From the NCBI GenBank assembly GCA_028023455.1, contig JAQFVV010012446.1, positions 2,354,001-2,418,000 of the forward strand: 64,000 bases of DNA, given 5' to 3'. Below, piece by piece: positions 21,230 through 31,009 of the stretch. The position numbers and the translations under genes were made by a program. The number at the start of each line of letters is the position of its first letter. The stretch's first letter is position 1. Source of the stretch: Epiperipatus broadwayi (taxonomy: Eukaryota; Onychophora; Udeonychophora; Euonychophora; Peripatidae). The notes under the pieces are model-generated. The model was not told where the DNA came from, searched no databases, and saw only the letters and a list, made by a program, of their open reading frames with translations.

Positions 21230-21665
21230 GTAGTTTAGCTATTGACCACAAAAATTTTAAGATGCTAGGTTGTCCGAATCAAAGGTTACAATATGAAACA
21301 TGACTGGGTGTTTATTTCTTTAACCCATATTGAAACTATATGCTAACACCGAATTTTGTTTTAAATTGAATACAATTGCTACCTTGGAAATGTTTTAAAC
21401 TGTGTATAACAGTGAAGCCATGAGTCACAAGATTTTCAAATGGTTTGCAAGATTTCTTTCAAATGGTTTGCAAGATTTTGTGATGGCAGGGAAAACATTG
21501 AAGATGATCATGAAGGTATGAAATATACTATTATTTTATGTTCTAACTTACAATCCAGATAGACTAATCCTATAAAATATTTGTGAATAGTTAAATTGTC
21601 TCTATGTAATGCACGTGTTGATTCAGAGATGGCGCTGCAAGCAGCTTGGAGAAAGAATCCATCTT
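21230..21665 (+). mobile_element. mariner-like transposase N-terminal remnant, copy 2 (best preserved)
   Basis: The plus strand at about 21350-21515 encodes FKLNTIATLEMFKTVYNSEA, MSHKIFKWFARF and, after a local 24-bp duplication (TCAAATGGTTTGCAAGATTT twice), ENIEDDHEG. This is the mariner N-terminal DNA-binding region: FKLG start, 'TA.ETFEM...VYG.EAMS', 'F.W..RF.DGRE..EDD'. No DDD/E catalytic domain follows. The copy instead ends with TTGATTCAGAGATGGCGCTG and AAGCAGCTTGGAGAAAGAAT at 21619-21660, a junction shared by all four copies here. Confidence 0.7.
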
Positions 21666-21669
21666 TTCC

Positions 21670-22059
21670 CTGAGCACATAAGCTGTCAAAATGATAGAGT
21701 TGCTGCCTTTATATTTAATTCTATGTCAAAAAAGTTTTATTTTATGTAATTAAACTATAGCTAATAACGTTTTTAACGTAGTTTGATATATAAATTTTGA
21801 AATCCCAGTTAATTTTTTAATGCTTTTTTAATTTTCCAATTATTGTAGATGTCATTTAAATGCTAATTACATTTTTATTTACTGTCAAAAATTCATCATT
21901 TTATAAAAAAAAATATTTGATCCAAATTAATTATATTTAAGTGTGATTTTTTTAAAAAAAAAAAAAAAAACGAGGGCAGCGAAATAAAAAAAAAAAGAGA
22001 TCAAACAAGCTAAAATGATTTTTTAAAAAAAACAGAGAATAAAGACAAAAAATATCTCA
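21670..22059. other. AT-rich interval, nothing recognised
   Basis: Poly-A at 21953-21970 and around 22000. No supported feature. Confidence 0.4.
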
Positions 22060-22190
22060 AGAAAGAAATATCGTAAGAATAAAATATCTAGTTTAATAAA
22101 TGATTAATAATAATAATTAGTAATGTATTTATCTAAATTAGATGGTGTCAAAATTGTACTTGTAGCAGGTTTGACACTTGCAAATCAAAC
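22060..22190 (-). repeat. Family C repeat, minus copy
   Basis: The complement reads TGACACCATCTAATTTAGAT, then TAATCATTTATTAAACTAG, matching the plus copy at 22270-22430. The two face each other across about 80 bp. Confidence 0.5.
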
Positions 22191-22269
22191 TAAAAGAGGA
22201 CAATAAAGAAATTTACATGTTCTTATAAGCTTTGATCAGTTGTTATAGGCACTATTTACATACTTAATA

Positions 22270-22430
22270 CAATTTGATTGATAATTATTAAACTTTCTAT
22301 ATTCACAACTTTAACACCATCTACTTTACATAAATATTTTAATGATTATTACTAATTATTTATTAAACTAGAGATTATCCCCAATCCAGATATGAGCTTT
22401 AAACCTCAGTTAAAGATTAACATATATGTT
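22270..22430 (+). repeat. Family C repeat, plus copy
   Basis: AACTTTCTATATTCACAACT, TAATTATTTATTAAACTAG, AGATTATCC and CCAGATATGAGCTTTAAACC. Opposite in orientation to the neighbour at 22060-22190. Confidence 0.55.
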
Positions 22431-22461
22431 TTTTTAATTGAACATAAACACATAGAATATA

Positions 22462-22784
22462 TAAATGAGTTATTTATTTTTATGTAGCGCGATGTTTATG
22501 AATTATAATAAACTAATGATTAGCTTTTCAAGCTAATGCACATGCACTTTATGAATCTTAATAATAAATGAATAATCTCACTTCCAACACAAGATAGTCT
22601 TTGTGAAAGAATAGAATGAATCCACCTATTCTATTCTTTCACAAAGACTTTATCTTGTGTTGGAAGTGAGAGTATTCATTTATTATTAAGATTCATAAAG
22701 CACATGTGCATTAGCTTGAAAAGCTGATCATTAGTTTATTACAATGCATAAACATCATGCTATATAAAAATAAATAACTCATTT
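22462..22784. mobile_element. ~320-bp palindrome, family G
   Basis: Inverted arms meet near 22622. The left has AATGAGTTATTTATTTTTAT, CAAGCTAATGCACATGCAC and CAACACAAGATAGTCTTTG; the right is the complement with a few changes. No coding content. A half copy follows at 22945-23085. Confidence 0.75.
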
Positions 22785-22944
22785 ACATATGTTTCATTTC
22801 ATTTAAGAATAACGTATCATAAATTCTAGTAAATTTCACAGGCGTCATTCATTCAGACATAATAAAAGTAATTTAAAGTGATTGTTTAATATCCTCATGC
22901 TCTCATTTCCAGTACTTAAAATTTGCCCATACTTAAGCATTTGG

Positions 22945-23085
22945 GTTGAAAGAATAGGTGGATTCATTCTATTCTTTCACAAAGACTTTATCTTGTGTTG
23001 GAATTGAGAGTATTCATTTATTATTAAGATTCATAAAGCGCATGTGCATTAGCTTGAAAAGCTGATCATTAGTTTATCACAGAGA
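22945..23085 (+). repeat. Half copy of palindrome family G
   Basis: Repeats the right arm from TAGGTGGATTCATTCTATTC to GCTGATCATTAGTTTATCAC with about 95% identity by eye and in the same orientation. The left arm is missing, so one arm alone can be found as a monomer. Confidence 0.7.
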
Positions 23086-23159
23086 ATATACTAACTTCAT
23101 CTCTCTCTCTTTTCAAATGTTATATATATATATTAGAATGTAATAAATTGGTACTGAAA

Positions 23160-23690
23160 AAGACAGAACAATGATGAAAGCATGTGTGAGAGATTTGACT
23201 TGGGCCAACTGAGGAGTGCTGGTCATTTATGGAGTCATTTACCTTTTTCAGATGTTTTTATTCATCCATTTTAAGAATGTATGGTAGAATAGAATTTTTA
23301 AATATATCTAAAAAAGTTATTGATATAAAAAAAAAGATGAATTATTCCACATGTTTATGCTTAATTAAAAACAGATAAATTAATCTTTATTTAGGATTTA
23401 GAGCTTATATCTGGGCTAGGAAGAAATAATAATCTCTAACTTAACAAAAGGGTTAATAATAATCATTAGACTATTTATGTGAGGTGGCTAATAATAAAGT
23501 TGTGAGTATAGAAAGTTTGATGCTTGTAAACCAAACAAATGATGAAGACACATGTGAAAAATTGTGTCTTGAGCCAACTGAAGAGTACTGATTTAGCATG
23601 AAATGCATTTTGTATTTTTCAGATGTCTTTATTCATATGTTTCAGCAATGTGTAATGAAGTTTTAAATATATTTACATAAACTTAATGAA
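23160..23690. repeat. Two SINE family B fragments flanking a family C copy
   Basis: Fragments of SINE B (TTGGGCCAACTGAGGAGTGC at 23200; TTGAGCCAACTGAAGAGTAC at 23569) lie either side of a minus family C repeat at 23355-23530 (TTTAGAGCTTATATCTGGGC, AATCTCTAACTTAACAAAAG). The C/B/C/B order in this part of the window suggests the two families were duplicated together. Confidence 0.5.
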
Positions 23691-24654
23691 ATAATATATT
23701 ACACAGAAATGGGCCTTTTAAATGAATCAAAGCAGTTTGGTAGCTATTAATGCATAAAAATTTCATGCACAAAGACAACACAATCTTAAATTACCTCTCA
23801 CAAAGACAAAAGAGGCCTCTATCTTTTTTATAAAAAGATAGTAGTAAAAATAAAGACAATATTCCCCATGCTAGTACAGTTAAGTGGTAATGGTAATGAA
23901 TTTTTATTATTTGCATTATTTTCTAACTAATAATAGATAAATACCCATTTTCTGACTAGTAATTGGATGGTTTTCTAGAAACAAATTATTCAAGCAATAA
24001 ATAGTAAAGACTGCATGCTAATTCTTATTTACCAGAAAACATTATGTAACTTTAACCTAAGGTTTGAATTCTATGTTATAAGTAAGGCAGATAGTTGTGC
24101 CAAAATCGTTAGACCATAAGGCATTTGTTTTTCATCTACAACTATGTATGAATGTAAATTTTATAATCAAGGATATCTCTAATCGATTCTGGGATATAAA
24201 AACTGTAAAAAGGAATTTAAACAAATAGTTATACTTTATATATACACATGCACCCTAAAAACATAAGACTAGAACAATGTACCATTTAAAGTGAGCCACT
24301 TACAGTTAATAGTTTAATCAACCCTGAGTTGAATCATCACTAGATTGGGGCAATGACAGTTGTGACAGGGGACAAAGTTGTGTCTCATTACTGCAAGTGA
24401 CAATGCCATTCCAGTCATCATTTCAGGTTTGTTAATACAGAATATCTGAGGTCTTTACATCTATGTAAGTCTCATTTTCCCAAGATAGTAAGATGTTAAG
24501 AAAAACCTGAATGGTTTATTGCTTGAGAGATCATCTGAATGTTGAGCACCAGACGTGAACAGAGTCATGATCCATACTTCAGCTCCAGAACCCACTACTC
24601 TTTTACCATATTAACCTATGCAATGCTCATCAAGGCTCTAATATAAATAAATAA
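23691..24654. other. No recognised feature
   Basis: Contains a mixed-composition part at 24320-24640 without a usable open frame in either strand. It may be old retroelement DNA but I cannot assign it. Confidence 0.35.
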
Positions 24655-24770
24655 TGAAAAGATTTTATTGCTCAGAAGTTCGTAAGAAGTGGAAGATCCA
24701 GATCTGGGATCAATCGAAGATCATACATTCCAGGGTCTGACATTCTCCCACTGCAAAACCACCCAGGATA
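24655..24770 (-). mobile_element. tRNA-derived SINE, family T2, copy 3
   Basis: The minus strand has GGTTTTGCAGTGGGAGAATG where the A box lies, GTCAGACCCTGGAATGTATG, and ATTGATCCCAGATCTGG as a decayed B box, ending with an AGCAATAAAATC tail. It is the same family as the pair at 11640-11882. Confidence 0.55.
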
Positions 24771-24946
24771 ATAAACAGTAATTATGATTTCTGGATGTAT
24801 GGAATATATATTAGATGAAAGGGATTTAATAAAACAATTCATAGAAACTCTTCTCCACATTATACAAATAACATATCTATAGAATAACGCTTTTAATGTG
24901 CATGCTGTTAAATCACTTTCTTCTGAGTATAGTAACTTCTATATCC

Positions 24947-25140
24947 ATCATCATCATTTTCAACCATTATCAATCGACTGTAGGATGGTCCCCCTGAGTT
25001 TAAACCAGTTTCTCCATGTCACACTAATAAACTTCCTCATTTCAACCAATCATCTCACAGGTGGTCTTCTTCTAGATCTTTTGCAATCTCTTGGGATCCA
25101 ATTTAGAACTTCAGTTGCCCATCTATGATCATCTCTTCTA
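24947..25140 (-). pseudogene. LINE C-terminal fragment (family L2x)
   Basis: The minus strand reads RRDDHRWATEVLNWIPRDCK, then RSRRRPP, one stop, then LVEMRKFISVTWRNWFKL and ILQSIDNG before a stop and AT-rich 3' tail with CATCATCAT. This is the well-known end of many non-LTR retrotransposon proteins: 'R.DD.W...VL.W.PRD.KR.RGRPP.RW.DEI' and a W-rich end. Only one in-frame stop interrupts about 60 codons, so this piece is not ancient. The reverse transcriptase is absent. Confidence 0.7.
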
Positions 25141-25334
25141 AACCTATATTCAGCAGCTTTATTTCCAAGTATTGTTCTAGATTAATTAGAGTAGTAGTAA
25201 AACAGTCATAGGTGAGGAAAAGATAACTGTCTAGCTAAATATAATGATGGTGGTAAAATGTCACATATCCTCCTGAGCAACTAATTATATGAATTTTTTT
25301 AATTAGTCATTTAAAAATAATATACACAGTGTAT

Positions 25335-25790
25335 CCTAGCAAAAAGGTGACTCGCTCTCTTTCCAAGCTGTCTGTAGTGATTTCTCTAAATCAACTATTG
25401 TATTATATAGGTCCTAGCATGTTTTTGATTATGAGTTACACATGTGAGGAAATAATTAGTACCTTTGTTAATCATCTCCACTGCTTTCTCAGTCATAACA
25501 AAATCTTGCAAAACACTTTATAAAACATTCTTGGGATTTATGACTTCAATGCCAATCACAGTTTGAATAATTTCTAATATTTCAGAGGCAGTTTTGCTCA
25601 ATTTAAAACAAACTCTGATGTTAGCTTATTGTATAAGAGATACTATTACATGTCATGTCTTAAACTGTGATGCAAACCCAGTCCTACTTAAAAAAAATTG
25701 TGGGAATAAGGCTAAACTAATGCTGCCAGTCAAAACATGTTGATTCAGAGGTGGCACTAGAAGCACCTTGGAGAGAGAACCAATCAACAG
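25335..25790 (-). mobile_element. mariner-like transposase N-terminal remnant, copy 3
   Basis: The minus strand at about 25450-25600 gives LSKTASEILEIIQTVIGIE, then FVMTEKAVEMINKG, the same N-terminal region as copies 1, 2 and 4 with frameshifts. Its end (25345-25395, complement GTTGATTTAGAGAAATCAC) matches the shared terminus. A second, opposite terminus (GTTGATTCAGAGGTGGCACT) lies at 25738-25775, so this copy has ends in inverted orientation. Confidence 0.55.
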
Positions 25791-25842
25791 CTACTTTTTC
25801 ATAATGACATACTGCTTACGGTATATAAATAATTATTACATT

Positions 25843-26116
25843 CTGATTGACAAGTGTCAACCCTACTCCACCCACAACTTGCTACCATCCACCCTGAATA
25901 AATACAATAATGAATATCACTAATTGTTTATTCAACTAGAGATTGTCTCTAGTCCAGATATAAACTTTAAACTTCAGGATCTGGGCTAGAGACAATCTCT
26001 AATTGAATAAACGATTAATGATAATCATTGGATAAATATAATAATGATTATCATTATTGTATTTATCCAAATAGTAGCAAAATTGTGAATGGAGTGAGTT
26101 TGACCCTTGTCAATCA
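25843..26116. repeat. Family C palindrome
   Basis: Two family C monomers meet head to head. The outer ends are TGATTGACAAGTGTCAACC and its complement, the centre is near 25978, and each arm has CTAGAGATTGTCTCTAG or its complement next to the centre. The match between arms is high. Elsewhere in the window the same sequence occurs as single or tandem copies. Confidence 0.7.
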
Positions 26117-26442
26117 AAATATAGCAATTACTATAGATAAATGTTGTATATATAGTACTGGTCGTTTAATTTGATATCATATGTGGAGCTTTGTCGATTC
26201 ACACTTACAGCTGTTATATATGCAAACATGCAAATTCATTAAAATTAATACCCAGTAGGTGGAAATCCCAATACATTTTATTAATTCCATCGCAGTCGTT
26301 CTTTGACAAAGATATTCCGTAACGAAAGCCAGGCTTAGCAGATTAATACATTTATTTAATGCTTATTATACATTACCTTGCTTATTTGTATTTTGCATAT
26401 TGCTTACAGTATTAATCTTTTATATAATAAAGATATATATAT

Positions 26443-26541
26443 GTCAAGCGTTGTTAGCCTAGAAGTCATCGCAGCCGCCTTGCAAGCAAGTAGTTGGTTG
26501 CAGACGGTTGTGGGTTCGCGTCCCGGCCGATGCTATGACAT
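26443..26541 (+). mobile_element. tRNA-derived SINE, family T1, copy 2
   Basis: GTCAAGCGTTGTTAGCCTAG (A-box region) and GGGTTCGCGTCCC (B box, 26512-26524), with the GCCGCCTTGCAAGCAAG block and GCTATGACA end. It is the GC-rich partner of 9211-9302. The two are close in sequence but differ in the variable part between the boxes. Confidence 0.6.
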
Positions 26542-26554
26542 TTGGAAAAATATA

Positions 26555-26700
26555 TATATATGAGAGATGGCAAACGGGGCCTACCGATATTGCTAGTTCA
26601 ACACAAAATGCATCTTATGGGTTATTTTATTAGATCTGTATTTATATGATTTAGAAAGAATGTGTGGAGGTTGTTCAATATATTTATAATCCTCAGCCCG
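26555..26700 (+). mobile_element. SINE family B fragment, decayed
   Basis: GAGAGATGGCAAACGGGGCC, then AGTTCAACACAAAATGCATC and AGAATGTGTGGAGG. It keeps the order of the family B central blocks but is strongly diverged. Confidence 0.35.
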
Positions 26701-27889
26701 AAATCCAGTCTAGATAAGTATTACTAATGATATCCAATTATTCGTTATCACCCCTCCGCCCATTTTAGTAGTTCAAATTGGTTAGAAAAAGATCCCTAAA
26801 TCTATAATATATAAGAATTAGAAGTAAAAAAAGGAAATGCCATTTTTTTCCCTTTCTGAGTCATTAAATAAGACAAAGTTCTCCACTAGGAAACAGATAC
26901 TTATGGTGTTCTCTGAGTAAGAATAGAGTTTCTAATATTTCAAAAATGCACAAAGTGGAAAGTATTTCATGAAAAAATATATATATTTTTATATGTTCAA
27001 GTCGTAGATCATTAAGTATTATGTTTGATTTTTTAAAAGAAAAAAAGCAAAGAAAAAAATCTAATTAGTATAAATTCTGAGAATAACTTGATCATTTTAA
27101 TTCAACTAATCACTTTTGTTCTTGAAATTGTAACAGAGTTGTTCCTGTCTGTTGCAGCTCTTGTACTGAAGCAGTTGCTATAGCAACTGATAGAAATTAA
27201 CTAATATCCTCATAAGGATTAAGAGTAAACCCTCTCAGTCTAGTTGTTTAATCGGTTTTTTAAAAAATGAAATTAATAAAACTGTTAAAATTTGTTAAAT
27301 ATTTTTTTATCATGCATGAGTAAGCATGATTTTTTGCAAAGACTTTGGTAGAGAAGCAAATTCTGAAAGATTCTTCTTTGGATAAAAAATGGAGGGGGGG
27401 GGGTAAAAATTAAATACATACTTTATTTTTATATTAAATGCGACTTGGTAAATTAGAGACTTTGATGTCTTTTAAAAAGAAAAAAAGTTTTTTTAATAAT
27501 ATTCTGACAATTTATACATTCGTGATGCTTTTAATCCGGGGGGAAAAGGCAAGCTTTGGGCAGTTCTGGCCCACATTGTAAAAAAAAAAAAAAAAGATTT
27601 TTTTTTGGTCACACATTCCATTATACAGACATTGCCAAAAAACTTTAAAGGTAAAAAAAAAGATCCGTTCATAATCTTCGTGATATCCACCTCCACAGAC
27701 AAACAACTAAGTCCATAAATAAGTCCTATTGGAGAGTCTTTTAAAATTGTCAAGCAGGTTCAAAATTTGTGATCACTAATACAGAGAATGTAAATATTTA
27801 AGTAATAAAATATCATTGACTTATATTGTATTTTATTATAAAAATAAAAGAAACATAAAACTAGTTGGATATTTAACATGAATTGCAAG
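26701..27889. other. AT-rich interval with homopolymers; weak exon candidate
   Basis: Contains a poly-G run (27392-27402) and poly-A runs. At 27140-27157 a pyrimidine-rich TGTTCCTGTCTGTTGCAG is the best splice-acceptor look-alike I found, followed by 14 codons (SCTEAVAIATDRN) to TAA at 27200. It is too short to call. Frames at 27493-27753 are built on poly-A/T and are not credible. Confidence 0.25.
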
Positions 27890-28040
27890 GAAATCAAATC
27901 ATATATCACGTGAATTAATTTAATAAGTTTGTATTATAAATGTTATATAATGAGCATGCCAATAGTTCTTAACAAGCTTATCAGAACATCCCTATCCTCA
28001 GACCAGTTTCTAGCTCTGGCTTTCATTAGTGAGGCTATAT
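27890..28040 (+). repeat. Family D fragment
   Basis: AATCAAATCATATATCACGT, then GAGCATGCCAATAGTTCTTA ACAAGC-type sequence matches the left arm of the fold-back at 1263-1607. It is followed by CAGACCAGTTTCTAGCTC and GCTTTCATTAGTGAGG, which resembles the core of family A. It is either a recombinant or evidence that families A and D share an origin. Confidence 0.5.
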
Positions 28041-28138
28041 TTGATATGGTATTTGAGAGTGGATATGTTTGTTTTAAGAACATTGCTTACGACATGTAAT
28101 CACAAAAAATATAATGTTTTAAATAAGTTTATGATTTT

Positions 28139-28206
28139 GCATTGGGCCACATTCAAAGCTATTCTGGGCTGCATGTGACCATTATGCTGCAGGTTGGACA
28201 CCCCTG
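28139..28206 (-). mobile_element. hAT-like element, one end only
   Basis: GGGCCACATTCAAAGCTATT, CTGGGCTGCATGTG and GCTGCAGGTTGGACACCCCT G at the end. The complement starts CAGGGGTGTCCAACCTGCAG, a typical hAT terminal inverted repeat of widespread Charlie-type MITEs. The other end is not visible. Confidence 0.6.
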
Positions 28207-29989
28207 CATTAATCCTAAGATTAATTCATGAAAGAAATCAGTAATAATAATCGAATAAATTTTATTGGTCAAGATTCATAACAAAGTTTGAGCACTGAAA
28301 ATGACAGAAAGTGATGCAATTCATGGCACATGGTCACCAGAGCTGCGTGCCGAAAGTGGAGCTGGGATGCAATGTGAGCTGCAGAGTCTGCCTTTTCCAC
28401 TGCCCCAAATCATGTAGACCAAAGGAATCAATGAATATAGCTTATTAATGTCTTCTTTAATAATGTAGATACGAGATGGATGAAGATAAATTTCACAGAA
28501 AACTCTATGGTTACTTTTATACATTGTTTTTTATTTAAAAATTTGTAAATAGCATTAAAAAAAATCTTCAAATAGACTGTTATGGGTAAGATCTTTTGAA
28601 TGGCTATTCATAGATGATCAGTGAAGAAAAAGTATTATTCATTAGATGTGTCGATAGCATGTGTTGCAAACATGATTGTTTTACAATTAATTAAAAATAA
28701 TTAGATATCCATTTACTGACCAGTATTAGATAGTTATCTAATAAAAGCTGTCTAATCCATTAATGTGTAAATATTAAATAACATATTTTTAGATTACATA
28801 TATTTAAAAATGCTGTGCTGTTTAATATTTATAATTGTTTAAACGAATGTGGTTCATTATTGCAGACCTTTAAAAATGATATATTTTCTTGAACTTTCTT
28901 CGGTAATAAACTGATTTAAAAATATCTGGCTCTTAAATAATATCACACACCATTCACAGCAGTGGCAGTGAGTGTTGTTTTTGGGTAGCCACCTGTTCTT
29001 TTAAAACGTTTCTTGACGTGGAGTTACTGACTATCCATAGTACATGTGAGAAAGGTAGTTTTTCCCTATCTAAATTACACATACACACACATATATATAC
29101 ATACTATTAACAACACAATGTCTTACAATTGCCTAAATTATAACTGTTTTTTTTTAATTTAAAAAACCCACTACTTATAATGCATTTTTCACAATGTTTT
29201 ATTTAGATTATGACAGTTTCGACTGACTAGCAGACTTTTTCAGACATAAAAAATAATTGTATCAATATTCATTATATAAGCATACAATAGCTATCTAATA
29301 TGTAATCATTATCTATAAATATTCCAAACATAATACACAGTATTTTATTCATGTTTTAATTTTATTACTGCTTAATATAGTCTCCTTATGACTCAATACA
29401 TTTTGATTACAAGTATCACTTTAACAACTAATTCATCAAATTATAAAATTTTCAGAAAGCAGTTCTAAAATGAAATGATCAAAACTAACTGAAACCTAAT
29501 ACGTATTTAAAATGAAAACTCTACCATATTGCCTTATAATCTTAACAGTTTTTAATTATAATATGATAGGATTTTGTGAGGGCAATGTTATATGTTGACT
29601 TCATATGGATACATGGCAGATTCTTTTTAATTCACAATTACTCAAATAAATTATAATTGCCTTCCTAAATACTATAAAGTCATCAGTGAAGCCAGAAGTG
29701 ACTGAAGTCAAAAAGTAGCTGGGAAGTGATTTATAATGCTTTTTATTTGACTACCCATAATTGTATATCAGTTTCAAGTGATATTGTTTTTTCTTTACTA
29801 CATAGTATACATTGGTTATTATAGGAAAAGAGAGAAAACAGTAATATTCCTGTAGTGAAATTGTCATTACATTACCCCTGTGCAAGGTAGGGACTGGTTT
29901 ATATCCACTTTTAACATCTTGTGGATGGGCATAATCATAAACATATATCCAAAGTCATATGAAAAGATGTTTAATCCCCAAAACAAGCT
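28207..29989. other. Mostly AT-rich, one GC-richer patch of unknown nature
   Basis: At 28300-28420 a patch of about 45% GC has a 38-codon plus frame (begins MTESDAIHGTWSPELRAESG) to TAG. A parallel frame (RAACRKWSWDAM) looks like a decayed protein, so this may be a retroelement scrap. At 29211-29245 the minus strand shows a decayed family F motif (AGTCAGTCGAAACTGTC). The rest holds nothing I can name. Confidence 0.3.
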
Positions 29990-30180
29990 CTCATCAGTTG
30001 GTCCAGATCACAATCTCTTACACATATCTTTATCATTGTTCAGTAAACATAGATCACTAATTACTACTGTTTAAATGATAAGAATCAAATTTACTACCCT
30101 CACAACATTGACACAAATCACTCAATAGAAATATAATCATAATTTTTATTAGTCATTCATTAGACTAGAGATTATCCACT
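29990..30180 (+). repeat. SINE B and family C scraps
   Basis: CTCATCAGTTGGTCCAGATC at 29990 belongs to SINE family B. TAGTCATTCATTAGACTAGA GATTATCC-type sequence at 30150-30177 belongs to family C. Both are partial. Confidence 0.5.
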
Positions 30181-30425
30181 TAATGAATAATATTTCTGTA
30201 GTGCAATTTTTACTACACCACTGTTACGCAAAGTAGGGATTTATTAAATGCATAATCTATAGCTTAATGAATATCTAATAAAAATTATCAGTTGTAAGAC
30301 TATATTAAATGAACTTTCATCGCAAGGCTGTTTAAAAAACACACTAAAAGCAGTCCATAATAGTATTCCTTACCTGAATGATAGATATGACTGTTGTATT
30401 TCCCTCATTAAAAAATGTTGTGCAG

Positions 30426-30535
30426 CATAGTTTAGCTCAGTGGTAAGGTATCAGATGTGGAGCATAAGGTCCTCAGATCAAGTCCAGTTCTGACATATGC
30501 ACCCTAGCAGTAAATCCATTCTATTATTTATTTTC
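30426..30535 (+). mobile_element. tRNA-derived SINE, family T3, clear A and B boxes
   Basis: TTTAGCTCAGTGGTAAGGTA (30431-30450) is a good A box. CAGATCAAGTCC (30473-30484) is a B box one or two changes from consensus. A T-rich tail with TATTATTTATTTTCATTTA follows. The structure is tRNA head plus short tail. A complete cloverleaf does not form. Confidence 0.65.
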
Positions 30536-30593
30536 ATTTATTTAAAATGTTTAGGCTAAAAGAACAGTAAAAGGCTTCTAAGCACACTAATGA

Positions 30594-30772
30594 AACAGGC
30601 AAAAACTCTCCATATAGTAGTGCCACCTTGTGCTAACCAGAGTAATCAATGGATGCCAGAAGATTATAAATTTAGCACAATGTGGCACTACTATATGGAG
30701 AGTTTTTGCCTGTTTATTAACAGTTATGTGCTAGCATGAGATAGTGATCATGTGATGTTTAGTGGTTTAATG
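30594..30772. mobile_element. Fold-back family A, compact palindromic copy
   Basis: The arms CAGGCAAAAACTCTCCATAT AGTAGTG-type and CACTACTATATGGAGAGTTT TTGCCTG-type are near-perfect complements around a short centre (30660-30680). They are followed by the terminus GATCATGTGATGTTTAGTGG. The high arm identity suggests a young copy. Confidence 0.75.
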
Positions 30773-31009
30773 TTTCACTTCTTAGCGATTACTTTTAAAT
30801 AGAGTCTTAATAAACCAATTCTTTTGGAATGAAAGATTTCTGATTAATGTTTTATATAGAGAGAGGGAACATATTAAATATCCCTTCCGAACCTTAAGCT
30901 ATTTCAGCAGCACCATCTATAAATAAATATAGTCAGTACCTCAAACAAACTTTATATTTATTCACAGAGGATTCTGCTGAAATATTTTAATGTTAGGAGG
31001 GACAGAGTG

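Noticed and set aside
21003-21233. 76-codon plus-strand frame
   Set aside because: Protein-like at first sight but with an overlapping 72-codon minus-strand frame and direct contact with a mariner remnant. No motif could be assigned.
28300-28420. 38-codon frame as a small gene
   Set aside because: Another frame over the same bases looks like decayed protein, and I cannot link it to a family. It is more likely a retroelement scrap.
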